From Deinococcus sp. (lineage in GTDB: Bacteria > Deinococcota > Deinococci > Deinococcales > Deinococcaceae): a DNA stretch of 14,480 nucleotides. Position numbers and translations under genes: made by a program. How positions within the stretch are numbered: position 1 is the stretch's first letter; each line of letters opens with the position of its first letter. This document shows, in pieces, positions 1 through 10,719 of this stretch. A model generated the notes under the pieces. The model saw only the letters and a list, made by a program, of their open reading frames with translations. It did not search any database and was not told where the DNA came from. The stretch lies in NCBI GenBank assembly GCA_030524065.1, contig JAUNHF010000006.1, positions 1-14,480 on the forward strand. Direction: 5' to 3'.

Positions 1-1
1 C

Positions 2-97
2 GACCTGCACTGCGAAACTCTGGGCCACCGCACCGCCAAGCTGCCGCAGGAGCGCGCACAGACTCCCGGCCACTGGCAAGAAGCGAGTCGTTCTTAA
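2..97 (+). CDS. C-terminal fragment of an unidentified protein (partial)
   Basis: A reading frame open from the left edge of the window ends with TAA at 95-97. It gives 31 residues, rich in His, Arg and Gln and ending HWQEASRS. About 70% of its codons end in G or C, against about half in the neighbouring frame, which fits the tail of a real high-GC gene entering from the left. Nothing in the peptide identifies a family. It could equally be non-coding, since 31 codons without a stop is weak evidence at this GC content. Confidence 0.35.
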   Translation, partial: DLHCETLGHRTAKLPQERAQTPGHWQEASRS

Positions 98-340
98 GTT
101 GGACAACGCTATAGACACGTTGCATAGAGAGGGCCGTAGGCGCTACGGCGAGAAGTTGTACACCGTAACCTACTTCGTCACCCTGCACTTTGGGCCCCAG
201 CCGAGCGGGCCTAGAGAACAGCACTCTGTGCTCCTCAACGGCCTCTACCGAGCATCTGCCCGCAGTGGACACCTTCCTGCGAAAGCCTCTGCCCCACAGA
301 AAGCTCGTGAATTTACTCACCAAGTAACACTGTGCGTATG
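98..340. other. Gene-free stretch with three small hairpins
   Basis: No convincing gene lies here. A TTG-initiated frame of 81 codons runs from 99 to 344, but it has mixed codon bias, no ribosome binding site and no recognisable domain. Three perfect inverted repeats are visible: GCCGTAG/CTACGGC with a 3-base loop (133-149), GGCCC/GGGCC (193-211), and AGCAC/GTGCT with a 3-base loop (220-232). They could belong to the 3' end of the upstream transcript or to a small RNA. None is followed by a T-run, so they are not classic terminators. Confidence 0.4.
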
Positions 341-370
341 CTGACATTGGGGGCAAATGCCCCGTATGAT
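341..370 (+). promoter_or_regulatory. niaP promoter, probably leaderless, with internal palindrome
   Basis: A -35-like CTGACA (341-346) lies 18 bases before TATGAT (365-370). Only five bases separate the -10 box from the ATG at 376, so transcription should start at or next to the start codon. The spacer holds an inverted repeat, GGGGCA-AA-TGCCCC (350-363), well placed for a repressor to block RNA polymerase. The binding protein is unknown; a niacin or NAD-responsive regulator is inferred only from the genes downstream. Confidence 0.65.
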
Positions 371-375
371 GAGGC

Positions 376-1758
376 ATGACAAACATTTCACAAGCGGTTG
401 GGAAATCTGCGGTTTCCCCGTCTCTGAGCGTGGATGATGCCATCGACCGGATCGGTATGGGGGCCTTTCAGTGGCGGCTGCTGGCCATCTGTGGGCTCAC
501 CTGGGCCGCCGACGCGATGGAAGTGCTGCTGATGGGCTTTGCCATGCCGGGGATCAGCGCAGAATTCGGGCTGCAAAAGGGAGCGCCGGAAATCACCTGG
601 CTACTGACCGCGACCTTTGCTGGAATGTTTGTGGGCGCGGCTTTTTGGGGCTACATGGCAGACCGGATCGGGCGGCGTACTGTTTTCCTGACCACGGTGG
701 CGCTGGGCGTGCTCTTTGGAATAGTTGGAGCCTTCGCGCCCACGGTGGCCCTCTTGATGGTGGCCCGCTTCCTGACCGGCTTTGCTATTGGGGGCACCCT
801 GCCGGTGGACTACGCCATGATGGCCGAATTTGTGCCGACCGCCTGGCGCGGGCGCTTTTTGGTCTACCTCGAAAGCTTCTGGGCGGTCGGCACCATCGCC
901 GTGGCGGGGCTGGCCTGGTTCCTGAGCACGCAGCTGCCGCCCCAAGACGCCTGGCGGTGGCTGCTGGGCCTGGCCGCCGTACCGGGACTTATTGGTCTGC
1001 TGGCCCGCTTCGGCATTCCCGATTCGCCCCGGCACCTGCTGCTGCGCGGCCAGGCGGGCCAAGCCCGCGCCGCTGTGGAGAAGGTCGCCCAGGCCAACGG
1101 CGACCCACAGGCGCTCGGTGGAGAGGAGCTGACCGCACCCGCGACCGGCACCCGCGTGACCCCCGCCGACCTGCTGCGCGGGACACTGCGCCGCCGCACC
1201 CTGCTGCTGGGCGCCGTGTGGTTCGGGCTTTCGCTGGGTTACTACGGCATCTTCAGCTGGCTGCCCAGCTTCCTGAAAGCGGGTGGCATGGACCTGGGGC
1301 AGGTGTACCGCACCACGCTGCTGCTGGCGCTGGCGCAGCTGCCCGGCTACGCGCTGGCTGCCTATCTGGTGGACCGAATCGGGCGGCGGGCCACGGTCAG
1401 CGGCTTTTTGGCGCTGGGCGCGGTGGGCGCGTACCTGTTCCTGTCGGCGGGCAGCCCCCAGAGCGTACTGGCAACCTCGGCCCTGCTGTCGTTCGCACTG
1501 CTGGGGGCGTGGGGTGCGGTGTACGCCTACACGCCAGAGCTATTCCCGACCCGGCTGCGTTCCACCGGCATGGGCCTGATGAGCAGCACCGCCCGCGCCG
1601 CCAGCCTGATTTCGCCCAGTGTGGGTGCGCTGCTGCTGACCGGCAACCTGAGCGTGGCCCTCACCGTCTTTGCGCTGTGCTTCGCTATCGCCGCCGCCTG
1701 CGCCTGGGCCATCGGCACCGAGACGCGTGGGCAGCAGCTGGACGACGTGGTGGCCTGA
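376..1758 (+). CDS. niaP: MFS transporter, probable niacin importer (NiaP type)
   Basis: This 460-residue inner-membrane protein is a major facilitator with about 12 hydrophobic segments. The MFS motif DRIGRR occurs after the second helix (residues 96-101) and again in the second half (VDRIGRR). A PDSPR stretch precedes the central loop and [14 protein letters not shown] lies in the C-terminal half, as in sugar-porter-like members. The opening [16 protein letters not shown] followed by [10 protein letters not shown] resembles the NiaP and aromatic-acid branch. By itself the family would not settle the substrate. The next gene on the same strand, 113 bases downstream, encodes nicotinate phosphoribosyltransferase, which makes niacin (nicotinic acid) uptake the most likely role. 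The ATG at 376 is supported by a -10 box five bases upstream and by the usual N-terminal length. Alternatives are benzoate or another small aromatic acid. Confidence 0.82.
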   Translation: MTNISQAVGKSAVSPSLSVDDAIDRIGMGAFQWRLLAICGLTWAADAMEVLLMGFAMPGISAEFGLQKGAPEITWLLTATFAGMFVGAAFWGYMADRIGRRTVFLTTVALGVLFGIVGAFAPTVALLMVARFLTGFAIGGTLPVDYAMMAEFVPTAWRGRFLVYLESFWAVGTIAVAGLAWFLSTQLPPQDAWRWLLGLAAVPGLIGLLARFGIPDSPRHLLLRGQAGQARAAVEKVAQANGDPQALGGEELTAPATGTRVTPADLLRGTLRRRTLLLGAVWFGLSLGYYGIFSWLPSFLKAGGMDLGQVYRTTLLLALAQLPGYALAAYLVDRIGRRATVSGFLALGAVGAYLFLSAGSPQSVLATSALLSFALLGAWGAVYAYTPELFPTRLRSTGMGLMSSTARAASLISPSVGALLLTGNLSVALTVFALCFAIAAACAWAIGTETRGQQLDDVVA

Positions 1759-1785
1759 AGGTGGCCGCCCGCCCCGGCGCTGCGG

Positions 1786-1865
1786 TACGGTAAGGCTCTT
1801 GCCGGTTTGCTTCTCCCCCTTTCTTCCTTTCTGTTCCCGGCCTTCTCTCCCTGGCCACCCGGAGG
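1786..1865 (+). promoter_or_regulatory. niaP-pncB spacer: possible internal promoter, pyrimidine tract and Shine-Dalgarno
   Basis: The 113-base gap holds a TANNNT box, TACGGT (1786-1791), that could start a second transcript. An uninterrupted run of 23 pyrimidines (1810-1832) follows, then a strong GGAGG (1861-1865) six bases before the pncB ATG. In contrast to most genes here, pncB therefore looks leadered and translated from a ribosome binding site. The internal promoter is uncertain because no good -35 is visible; read-through from niaP is the simpler view. Confidence 0.4.
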
Positions 1866-1871
1866 CTCCTT

Positions 1872-3347
1872 ATGAATCCTGTGACCCCCACCCAGCAGCG
1901 CGACCTGGTCTGCTCCACGCCCCTTTTTACCGACCTCTATCAGCTGACCATGATGCAGGGCTATTTCCTGGAGGGCATGCACACCCAGGAGGCCACGTTT
2001 GACCTGTACTACCGCAAGCAGCCCTATAGTGGCGGCTTTGCCGTGTGGGCCGGGCTGGAACCGGCGCTGGATTACCTCGCAAGCCTGCGCTTCAGCCCGG
2101 CAGACCTGGAGTACCTGGGGTCGCTGGGGCTGTTCCGACCGGAATTTCTGGCGGCGCTGAAAGACTGGCGCTTTTCCGGCACAGTCACTGCTTTTCGTGA
2201 AGGGCGCATCGTGTTTCCGCATGTGCCACTGCTGAGCGTGACCGCGCCGCTGTGGGAAGCGCAGCTGGTGGAAACGGCGCTGCTGAACACCCTCAACTTT
2301 CAGACGCTGGTGGCGACCAAGGCGGCCCGCTGCATGATTGCGGCCCTGAGCAGCCCGCACGGCGGCGAAGTGGTGGAGTTCGGCGCCCGCCGCGCCCAGG
2401 GACCCAACGGCGCCCTGAGTGCCGCCCGAGCCGCTTTTGTGGGTGGGGCCACTGCCACCTCCAATGTAGAAGCGGGACTGCGCTACGGTCTGCCGCTGTC
2501 GGGCACCCACGCCCACGCCTGGGTACAGAGCTTTGGCAGCGAGCTGGAAGCGTTCCGTGCCTACGCCAGCGCCTACCCGGACAGCACCGTTTTGCTGCTG
2601 GACACGGTGGATACCCTCAAAAGCGGCCTGATCAATGCCCTGACCGTGGCCCGCGAACTGCGCGCCAGGGGGCACGAGCTGCGCGGCGTGCGCCTGGACA
2701 GTGGTGACTTGGTGTACCTGAGCCGCCGGGTGCGGGCGGCGCTGGACGAAGCAGGCTTCCCGGACGTGAAGATCATCGCTTCCAACGACCTGGACGAGCA
2801 GGTCATCGCCTCGGTGATCGCTGAAGGCGGGCGCATTGACGTGTATGGCATCGGCACCCAGCTGGCGACGGCCGGCGGCGAGGGCGGCGGCGCCCTGGGC
2901 GGGGTATACAAGCTGGCCGCCCTGAACGGCGAACCCAAGATGAAGCTGACCGGCGATCCCATCAAGAGCAATGTGCCGGGTGTGAAGCGGGTCTGGCGGG
3001 GCCGCGACCGCGAAGGCACTGTCAGCTTTGACGTAATGACACTGGGCGGGATGCCCAAAGAGGGTGATCTTGTGAGCGACCCCACCAATCCGCTCAAGCA
3101 CACCCATCTGCCGGCCCTGGAATGGGAGGACGCCCGCGAGGTGATGATGCGCGGCGGACAGCGCACGCACACCGCCGATGACCTATCCACCATTCAGGCC
3201 CGCGCCCGCAGCGAGGCACTACAGCTGCAAGAGGGCACGCTACGCCTGCTCAATCCCCATCAATACAAGGTCAGCATCGGGCAGGACGTGGCTGATCTGC
3301 GCGACCAGACTGTGCGTAGCATCCGCGCCGATCAGGTCGGAGGATAA
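1872..3347 (+). CDS. pncB: Nicotinate phosphoribosyltransferase
   Basis: This cytosolic enzyme of the Preiss-Handler route joins nicotinate to PRPP, with ATP hydrolysis, giving nicotinate mononucleotide for NAD synthesis. At 491 residues it is of the longer bacterial type rather than the roughly 400-residue E. coli form. Family landmarks are [15 protein letters not shown] (about 18-32), [12 protein letters not shown] (169-180), SGTHAHAW with histidines 213 and 215 near the phosphohistidine region, RLDSGDL (274-280, PRPP side), ASNDLDE (303-309) and VYGIGTQL (324-331). The ATG at 1872 has GGAGG six bases upstream and fits the usual N-terminus. It follows the niacin transporter gene on the same strand, so uptake and salvage are probably co-transcribed. 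The assignment is firm. Confidence 0.96.
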   Translation: MNPVTPTQQRDLVCSTPLFTDLYQLTMMQGYFLEGMHTQEATFDLYYRKQPYSGGFAVWAGLEPALDYLASLRFSPADLEYLGSLGLFRPEFLAALKDWRFSGTVTAFREGRIVFPHVPLLSVTAPLWEAQLVETALLNTLNFQTLVATKAARCMIAALSSPHGGEVVEFGARRAQGPNGALSAARAAFVGGATATSNVEAGLRYGLPLSGTHAHAWVQSFGSELEAFRAYASAYPDSTVLLLDTVDTLKSGLINALTVARELRARGHELRGVRLDSGDLVYLSRRVRAALDEAGFPDVKIIASNDLDEQVIASVIAEGGRIDVYGIGTQLATAGGEGGGALGGVYKLAALNGEPKMKLTGDPIKSNVPGVKRVWRGRDREGTVSFDVMTLGGMPKEGDLVSDPTNPLKHTHLPALEWEDAREVMMRGGQRTHTADDLSTIQARARSEALQLQEGTLRLLNPHQYKVSIGQDVADLRDQTVRSIRADQVGG

Positions 3348-3383
3348 GCGCACCCCAGAAAGCAGAGGGGGAAGAAGAGCCGC

Positions 3384-3410
3384 AGGGCCAAGCAGCTCAG
3401 CTTCGGCCCT
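3384..3410. terminator. Hairpin between convergent pncB and hom, possible two-way terminator
   Basis: AGGGCC-AAGC (3384-3393) pairs with GCTT-(C)-GGCCCT (3400-3410), a ten-pair stem with one bulged C and a six-base loop. It sits in the 103-base gap between two converging genes, where a terminator acting on both strands would be expected. There is no clear T-run on either side, so it is either a weak intrinsic terminator or a transcript-end stabiliser. Confidence 0.5.
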
Positions 3411-3450
3411 TCCCAGGGGAGCAGTGCCGCGAGGCCACCGGGAACTACTT

Positions 3451-4476
<1,026 letters not shown>

Positions 4477-4481
4477 AGTTC

Positions 4482-4487
4482 AGCTTA
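4482..4487 (-). promoter_or_regulatory. -10 box of hom, start-adjacent
   Basis: On the minus strand TAAGCT lies five bases before the ATG of hom, so the transcript is probably leaderless. No strong -35 is visible and no Shine-Dalgarno sequence precedes the ATG. Confidence 0.5.
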
Positions 4488-4607
4488 AGCGATGGGGACG
4501 CGGGCGATGAGAAACGTAAGGTAGAGGAGACAGCGTAGGCCAGGAAACGCAGCGGAGCCTGACCAGACCGGCGCTGGCGCACCAGGGACTCTGAAATATC
4601 AGGGGGG

Positions 4608-6128
4608 CTAGAGGACCAGCGCCTGCGCCTCACCACCCAGCCGGTCCCAAAGCGTAAAGGCGGCGCGGCTGCCGGGGCGAATCCAGCCCTCATCGGCCCA
4701 GCCCGCCGCGGTGGCGGGGCCGCGTGTGTGGGCCCACAGCACCTCTTCGGGAGTCAGAGCCTCGCCCGGAGCCAGCGGTGCGCCGCTCTCACCACTGCGC
4801 GACACGCTGGCCGCGAAATTGACCTGAACACTGGGCGGCGTGACCGGAGCGTCACTGCCGAACGCCAACACTGCCCCGTGGTTCAGCAGGCTGCGGCCAG
4901 CAAAGCTGAGGGCTTCACACTGCGGGGTCAGTTCGCGGATCAGGGCCGCGTCGGCGGGTAGGTGCGAAGGCTGCAAGCTGGCGACCAGGCCGTGGAAGCG
5001 GGGCAGGTCCCTGGGCTGCAGGTGCTGGGCATGCTCGATCCGCAGCCGGACCTTACGGGCGTCTGCCAGCGGGCGCAGCTGCTCATACACGTTCAGCACC
5101 TCGGTGTTGGCGCGGTCCCCGATGGCGTGCGTGACCGGCGTAAGGCCCAGTTCCAGGGCGCGGCGGCCCCGTTCCAGAATCAGGTCTGGCGGGTCCAGGG
5201 GCATGCCGGTGCCCGACCCGTCCGCGTAGCCCGGCGCGTGCAGCCAGGCGGTGCGGCTGCCCAGCGCCCCGTCCGCGAAGAACTTGACCCCGCCCCACTG
5301 AAACAGGCCCCCGCCCCCGTTTCCGGCCAGCCCCAGGCGTGCCGCAGCCTCCAGCTCGCTGTGCGGCAAGCAGGCCCAGACCCGCAGGCCCAGCTCGCCC
5401 CGGCGGTCCAGCTCCTGCAGGGCCAGCGGAGCCTGCGGCGACTCGAACGCCATGGTGTGCGTGCTGACAAACCCCCGGGCCCGCAGGTCCAGGGCGCCCG
5501 CCTGCGCCGCGGCCAGGTACGCCTGCGGGCTGGGGTCAGGAATGGCGCGGCTGACCAGGTCGCAGGCATGTTCCAGCAAGCAGCCCAGTCCCCCGCGCTG
5601 GGCGTGCGGCGAGCGCACGATCTGACCGCCCTCCGGGTCCGGGGTACCGGCGTGAATGCCGGCCAGCTCCAGAGCGCGGCTGTTGACCCACAGCATGTGG
5701 AGGTCACGTGAGTACAGCGCCACCGGATGCTCGGGGCTGACCACGTCCAGGTCAGCGGCCGTGGGGTATTCGCTCAGGCCCAGCTCCGACATCAAAAAGC
5801 CGCCGCCCCGAATCCACTCGCCGCGTGGCGTGCTGGCGGCACGTTCAGCCACCTGCCGCTGCACCTGCGCGACCGAGCGCACGCCATGCAGCCCCAGCTG
5901 CGAGAGCGTGAACCCGTAAGTGACCAGGTGGGTGTGGGCGTCGCACAGGCCCGGCGTAAGCAGAGCGTCCCGGTAATCCAGCACCTGCGCCTGCGGGGCC
6001 TGCGCCCTCAGCTCGGCGCGGCTCCCCACGGCCAGCACCCGCCCGGCTCCCACCAGCACCGCTTCGGCCCGTGGGGTTTGTGGGGTCTGGGTCAGCACCT
6101 GCGCCTCAATCCGCTTCAGTGGGGTCAT
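4608..6128 (-). CDS. YtcJ-type metal-dependent amidohydrolase
   Basis: This 506-residue cytosolic protein belongs to the amidohydrolase_3 (YtcJ/AepA-like) group of the amidohydrolase superfamily. The N-terminal part forms the small beta-sandwich that is completed at the C-terminus ([13 protein letters not shown]; later [16 protein letters not shown]). Metal ligands expected for the family are in place: His65 and His67 of DAHTH, Lys282 in [17 protein letters not shown] as the candidate bridging or carboxylated lysine, His334 in THAIGDRAN, His366 in RIEHAQH, and Asp426 in FGSDAP. The protein is probably a hydrolase of an N-substituted amide, imide or similar compound, but members differ widely and the substrate cannot be read from sequence. 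No signal peptide is seen. The ATG is supported by a -10 box five bases upstream. It shares strand with hom but has its own promoter and no functional link is evident. Confidence 0.9.
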   Translation of the reverse strand: MTPLKRIEAQVLTQTPQTPRAEAVLVGAGRVLAVGSRAELRAQAPQAQVLDYRDALLTPGLCDAHTHLVTYGFTLSQLGLHGVRSVAQVQRQVAERAASTPRGEWIRGGGFLMSELGLSEYPTAADLDVVSPEHPVALYSRDLHMLWVNSRALELAGIHAGTPDPEGGQIVRSPHAQRGGLGCLLEHACDLVSRAIPDPSPQAYLAAAQAGALDLRARGFVSTHTMAFESPQAPLALQELDRRGELGLRVWACLPHSELEAAARLGLAGNGGGGLFQWGGVKFFADGALGSRTAWLHAPGYADGSGTGMPLDPPDLILERGRRALELGLTPVTHAIGDRANTEVLNVYEQLRPLADARKVRLRIEHAQHLQPRDLPRFHGLVASLQPSHLPADAALIRELTPQCEALSFAGRSLLNHGAVLAFGSDAPVTPPSVQVNFAASVSRSGESGAPLAPGEALTPEEVLWAHTRGPATAAGWADEGWIRPGSRAAFTLWDRLGGEAQALVL

Positions 6129-6133
6129 GCCCT

Positions 6134-6139
6134 ACCTTA
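6134..6139 (-). promoter_or_regulatory. -10 box of the amidohydrolase gene
   Basis: Minus-strand TAAGGT ends five bases before the ATG, fitting a leaderless start. The GGTAGGG overlapping it could instead act as a short ribosome binding site, so either mode is possible. Confidence 0.45.
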
Positions 6140-6218
6140 ACCCGGCTCCAGTGCCGCAGGGGGAGCGCCAGCCAGCGCAGGCCGGCAGGCACCGACAGGG
6201 GCTGGGCCGGGGGATATG

Positions 6219-6239
6219 AGCCGCAGCTGAGAGGCGGCT
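6219..6239. repeat. Inverted repeat just upstream of the response-regulator -10 box
   Basis: AGCCGC (6219-6224) and GCGGCT (6234-6239) form perfect six-base arms around nine bases. The repeat ends three bases before the -10 box at 6242, within the region between -35 and -10. That position suits an operator, perhaps for autoregulation by the encoded regulator, but this is inference from position only. Confidence 0.35.
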
Positions 6240-6241
6240 GC

Positions 6242-6247
6242 TACACT
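6242..6247 (+). promoter_or_regulatory. -10 box of the response-regulator gene
   Basis: TACACT lies seven bases before the ATG at 6255, with no Shine-Dalgarno sequence in between, so the mRNA is probably leaderless. No convincing -35 hexamer is visible, which would fit activator-dependent expression. Confidence 0.5.
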
Positions 6248-6254
6248 GGATTCC

Positions 6255-7292
6255 ATGCCGAAAATCCTGGTCGTGGATGACGACACTGCCATCCTGAAAC
6301 TGATTTCTGTAATTCTGACTCGCTCGGGTCACGACGTACGGACGGCCAGCCACCCGGTGGAGGCGCTGGACCTGATGAAAGTGTTCGTACCTGACCTGGT
6401 CATCAGTGACGTGGTGATGCCGTACATGACCGGCCTGGACTTTCTGGAAAAGATGCGCGGCGACGAGAAGCTGGCGCGGGTCCCCTTTATGCTGCTGTCC
6501 AGCCACGCCGAGCGGGCCGACGTGCGCCGGGGCATGAACCTGGGCGCCGACGATTATCTGCCTAAACCTTTTACTCCTGCCGACCTGAACGGCGCTGTGG
6601 AAGCCCGGCTGCGCCGCGCCGGCATGACCTTGCAGGGCGAGAGCGGGCTGCGGGCCAGCGCACTGGGCAGTGCGCAGGTGACCCAGGACGGCGAGGTGGT
6701 GTCGTGGGTGTCGCGCAAGGCGCTGGAACTCTTTTTCTTCCTGCTGGAAAACGGCGAAGTCACCTCCTGGGAAGCCGCTGAGGCCCTGTGGCCCGAAAAG
6801 GACGAGTCGCGGGCCAGCAGCCTGTTTCACACCACGCTCCACCGACTGCGCAAGTCGCTGGGCAGCGACGCCGTGACCAACACCAACCGCCGCTACAGCC
6901 TGTCGGACAGCGTCCGCCCCGAATACGATGTGCAGCGCTTCGAGTTGCTGGCCGCGCAGGCTGAGCAGGGCAAGCTGGGCCTGGAAGAACTGCGCGAGGT
7001 GGTGGGGCTATACGGTGAATATCTTCCCGGCAGCGACGGCCCCTGGATTGACGACGTGCGCGCCCGGCTTGAAGGCCTGCACCTCAGCCTGCTGGACAGC
7101 GCCGCCACCGCCGCGCAGCAGGCCGGCAACCACAAGGAAATGGCCGGCTACTTGCAGCGGGCCCTTAGCATTGACCCGATGGGCGACAAGCACTGGGACC
7201 AGCTGGCCGCCGCCATGCAGGCCCTGAGCGACGAGTCGCGTGCCCGGCAAGCCCGCGAGCACGAGATGTGGTGGGACAGCGACCTCGGTTAA
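6255..7292 (+). CDS. Response regulator with receiver, winged-helix and BTAD domains (SARP-like)
   Basis: A 345-residue transcription regulator. Residues 1-118 are a CheY-like receiver: acidic pocket Asp8-Asp10, phospho-acceptor Asp52 in VISDVVMP, switch Ser82/83 in MLLSSHAE, and Lys104 in YLPKPF. Residues 138-215 look like an OmpR/SARP winged-helix DNA-binding domain (SRKALELFFFLLENG, then FHTTLHRLRKSLG and RRYSL). Residues 224-335 form a helical BTAD (bacterial transcriptional activator) domain with TPR-like repeats, including YLQRALSIDPMGDKHW. This is the receiver-wHTH-BTAD arrangement known as the SAPR family of response regulators. No histidine kinase lies in the window, so the partner is unknown. 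It is divergent from the amidohydrolase gene across 126 bases. Target genes cannot be read from the sequence. Confidence 0.9.
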   Translation: MPKILVVDDDTAILKLISVILTRSGHDVRTASHPVEALDLMKVFVPDLVISDVVMPYMTGLDFLEKMRGDEKLARVPFMLLSSHAERADVRRGMNLGADDYLPKPFTPADLNGAVEARLRRAGMTLQGESGLRASALGSAQVTQDGEVVSWVSRKALELFFFLLENGEVTSWEAAEALWPEKDESRASSLFHTTLHRLRKSLGSDAVTNTNRRYSLSDSVRPEYDVQRFELLAAQAEQGKLGLEELREVVGLYGEYLPGSDGPWIDDVRARLEGLHLSLLDSAATAAQQAGNHKEMAGYLQRALSIDPMGDKHWDQLAAAMQALSDESRARQAREHEMWWDSDLG

Positions 7293-7296
7293 GCAG

Positions 7297-7367
7297 GCAG
7301 CAGAAAGGGAAGTAGGCGGGCGACTTCCGGAGACTCTATCCGGGGCCGCCCGCTTGCACGCTGCTGC
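7297..7367. repeat. Three nested inverted repeats downstream of the response regulator
   Basis: Three perfect stems are nested: GCAGCAG (7297-7303) with CTGCTGC (7361-7367); AGGCGGGCG (7314-7322) with CGCCCGCTT (7347-7355, one G-T pair); and CCGGA (7327-7331) with TCCGG (7339-7343). Starting five bases after the stop codon, the fold could end transcription. There is no T-run after it, so a stable 3' structure or a small RNA is also possible. Confidence 0.5.
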
Positions 7368-7478
7368 ACGGGTCACATCGGAACAAACAGCGCTGGCGGA
7401 GCGGCGTGCCAACGTGATGTTGCGGATGCGCTGCGGCTTGGGGCTCGGTACGGATAACCTCCCTGTCTGCCGGCAAGT

Positions 7479-7484
7479 TAGACT
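7479..7484 (+). promoter_or_regulatory. -10 box of the small membrane-protein gene
   Basis: TAGACT ends five bases before the ATG at 7490. This start-adjacent box is the main support for the small gene being expressed on its own. Confidence 0.5.
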
Positions 7485-7489
7485 GACCC

Positions 7490-7675
7490 ATGCCTATTGG
7501 ACCGGTGGAATGGCTCATGATCGCAGTGCTGCTGCTTCTGCCGCTGCTGGCCGTCACCGCCCTCGCAGTGCTGCTGCGCCGCGCCCGCCAGGGGGACAGC
7601 CCGGCAGAACAGGCCCGCATCCGTGAACTGGAAGCCCGCGTCAAGGAGCTGGAGCGGCAGCAAGGGCCACGGTAG
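7490..7675 (+). CDS. Small membrane protein with C-terminal coiled coil, unknown function
   Basis: A 61-residue protein I cannot assign to a family. Residues about 7-29 form one long hydrophobic helix (VEWLMIAVLLLLPLLAVTAL), followed by an Arg-rich stretch (LLRRARQ) that predicts a cytoplasmic C-terminus by the positive-inside rule. Residues about 38-58 (EQARIRELEARVKELERQQ) read as a short amphipathic coiled coil with Leu/Ile at heptad positions, suggesting oligomers or a partner. The codon bias is strongly G/C-ending and a leaderless -10 box precedes the ATG, so it is probably real. It ends 60 bases before alaS, which has its own promoter, so shared function with alaS is not implied. Confidence 0.7.
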   Translation: MPIGPVEWLMIAVLLLLPLLAVTALAVLLRRARQGDSPAEQARIRELEARVKELERQQGPR

Positions 7676-7722
7676 CGGCCGCTTCAGAAAAAGCCAGGCA
7701 AAGCCCCGGCACTCCAGCCCGC

Positions 7723-7728
7723 TATACT
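7723..7728 (+). promoter_or_regulatory. -10 box of alaS
   Basis: TATACT, close to the sigma-70 consensus, lies seven bases before the ATG at 7736. The transcript probably begins at or within two bases of the start codon. The -35 region is poor. Confidence 0.6.
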
Positions 7729-7735
7729 CGCGGTT

Positions 7736-10420
<2,685 letters not shown>

Positions 10421-10439
10421 GTCGCGGCAGTTGCCAGGG

Positions 10440-10471
10440 GCGCTGGGAGAAGTTTTCCCAGCGTCTTTTTT
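10440..10471 (+). terminator. Intrinsic terminator of alaS
   Basis: CGCTGGGA (10441-10448) pairs perfectly with TCCCAGCG (10456-10463) around a seven-base loop. The sequence TCTTTTTT follows at 10464-10471. This is a canonical rho-independent terminator 20 bases after the alaS stop codon. Confidence 0.92.
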
Positions 10472-10718
10472 CTGCCGCCCTTAGCCTGCAGTGTGGGGAC
10501 AAGACAGTTGCCTCAAGGCTTATTCTGGGTCATTTGTCCAGAAAAGCCGGACACTCCCCCTTGCTGTCCGGCCATCCAGCATCCCCTGCTTACCGTAAGG
10601 TCGTCGGGAAGGCAACTATAGCCATTTAATAAATAAGACTTACATTGCATTTTTGCAATATTTCTGTCAGATCTCGGTTGGCTTCCAGCTGGTCTTTATG
10701 ACTTATCCTAAAGGTCAT
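10472..10718. other. Gene-free, foldable region upstream of the diguanylate cyclase
   Basis: No gene is seen. AGTTGCCT (10506-10513) is matched by its complement AGGCAACT (10610-10617), enclosing about 100 bases. Inside, GCCGGACA (10546-10553) pairs with TGTCCGGC (10565-10572), while TGTCC at 10535-10539 could compete for the same GGACA. Further on, TTGCA-TTTT-TGCAA (10645-10658) and TATGAC/GTCATA (10697-10719) are inverted repeats. The 10620-10720 part is AT-richer than its surroundings, as a promoter region would be. It does not match the GEMM c-di-GMP riboswitch consensus as I remember it. The stretch may be a structured 5' leader, a small RNA, or remnants of a repeat. Confidence 0.4.
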
Positions 10719-10719
10719 A
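10697..10719. repeat. Inverted repeat across two candidate start codons
   Basis: TATGAC (10697-10702) and GTCATA (10714-10719) are perfect six-base arms 11 bases apart. The arms include the ATG at 10698 and the first base of the ATG at 10719. It may be an operator or an mRNA hairpin covering the translation start. Confidence 0.4.

Noticed and set aside
99..344. An 81-codon TTG-initiated frame as a gene
   Set aside because: It has no ribosome binding site or start-adjacent -10 box, coding bias fades in its second half, it overlaps three hairpins, and it shows no recognisable domain.
1527..3170. Very long antisense frame (547 codons) opposite niaP and pncB
   Set aside because: It lies wholly opposite well-identified genes, and long antisense frames are expected from strong G/C third-position bias. 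The His/Gln/Gly-rich product resembles no protein.
6129..6254. Missed small gene between the amidohydrolase and the response regulator
   Set aside because: The gap is fully accounted for by two divergent start-adjacent promoters and an inverted repeat. No frame has a start signal.
10697..10719. Radiation/desiccation response motif (DdrO/IrrE site)
   Set aside because: The TATGAC/GTCATA arms recall part of the 17-base palindrome, but the 11-base spacing and the missing central TTGACAT-like symmetry do not fit. No other candidate site was seen in the window.
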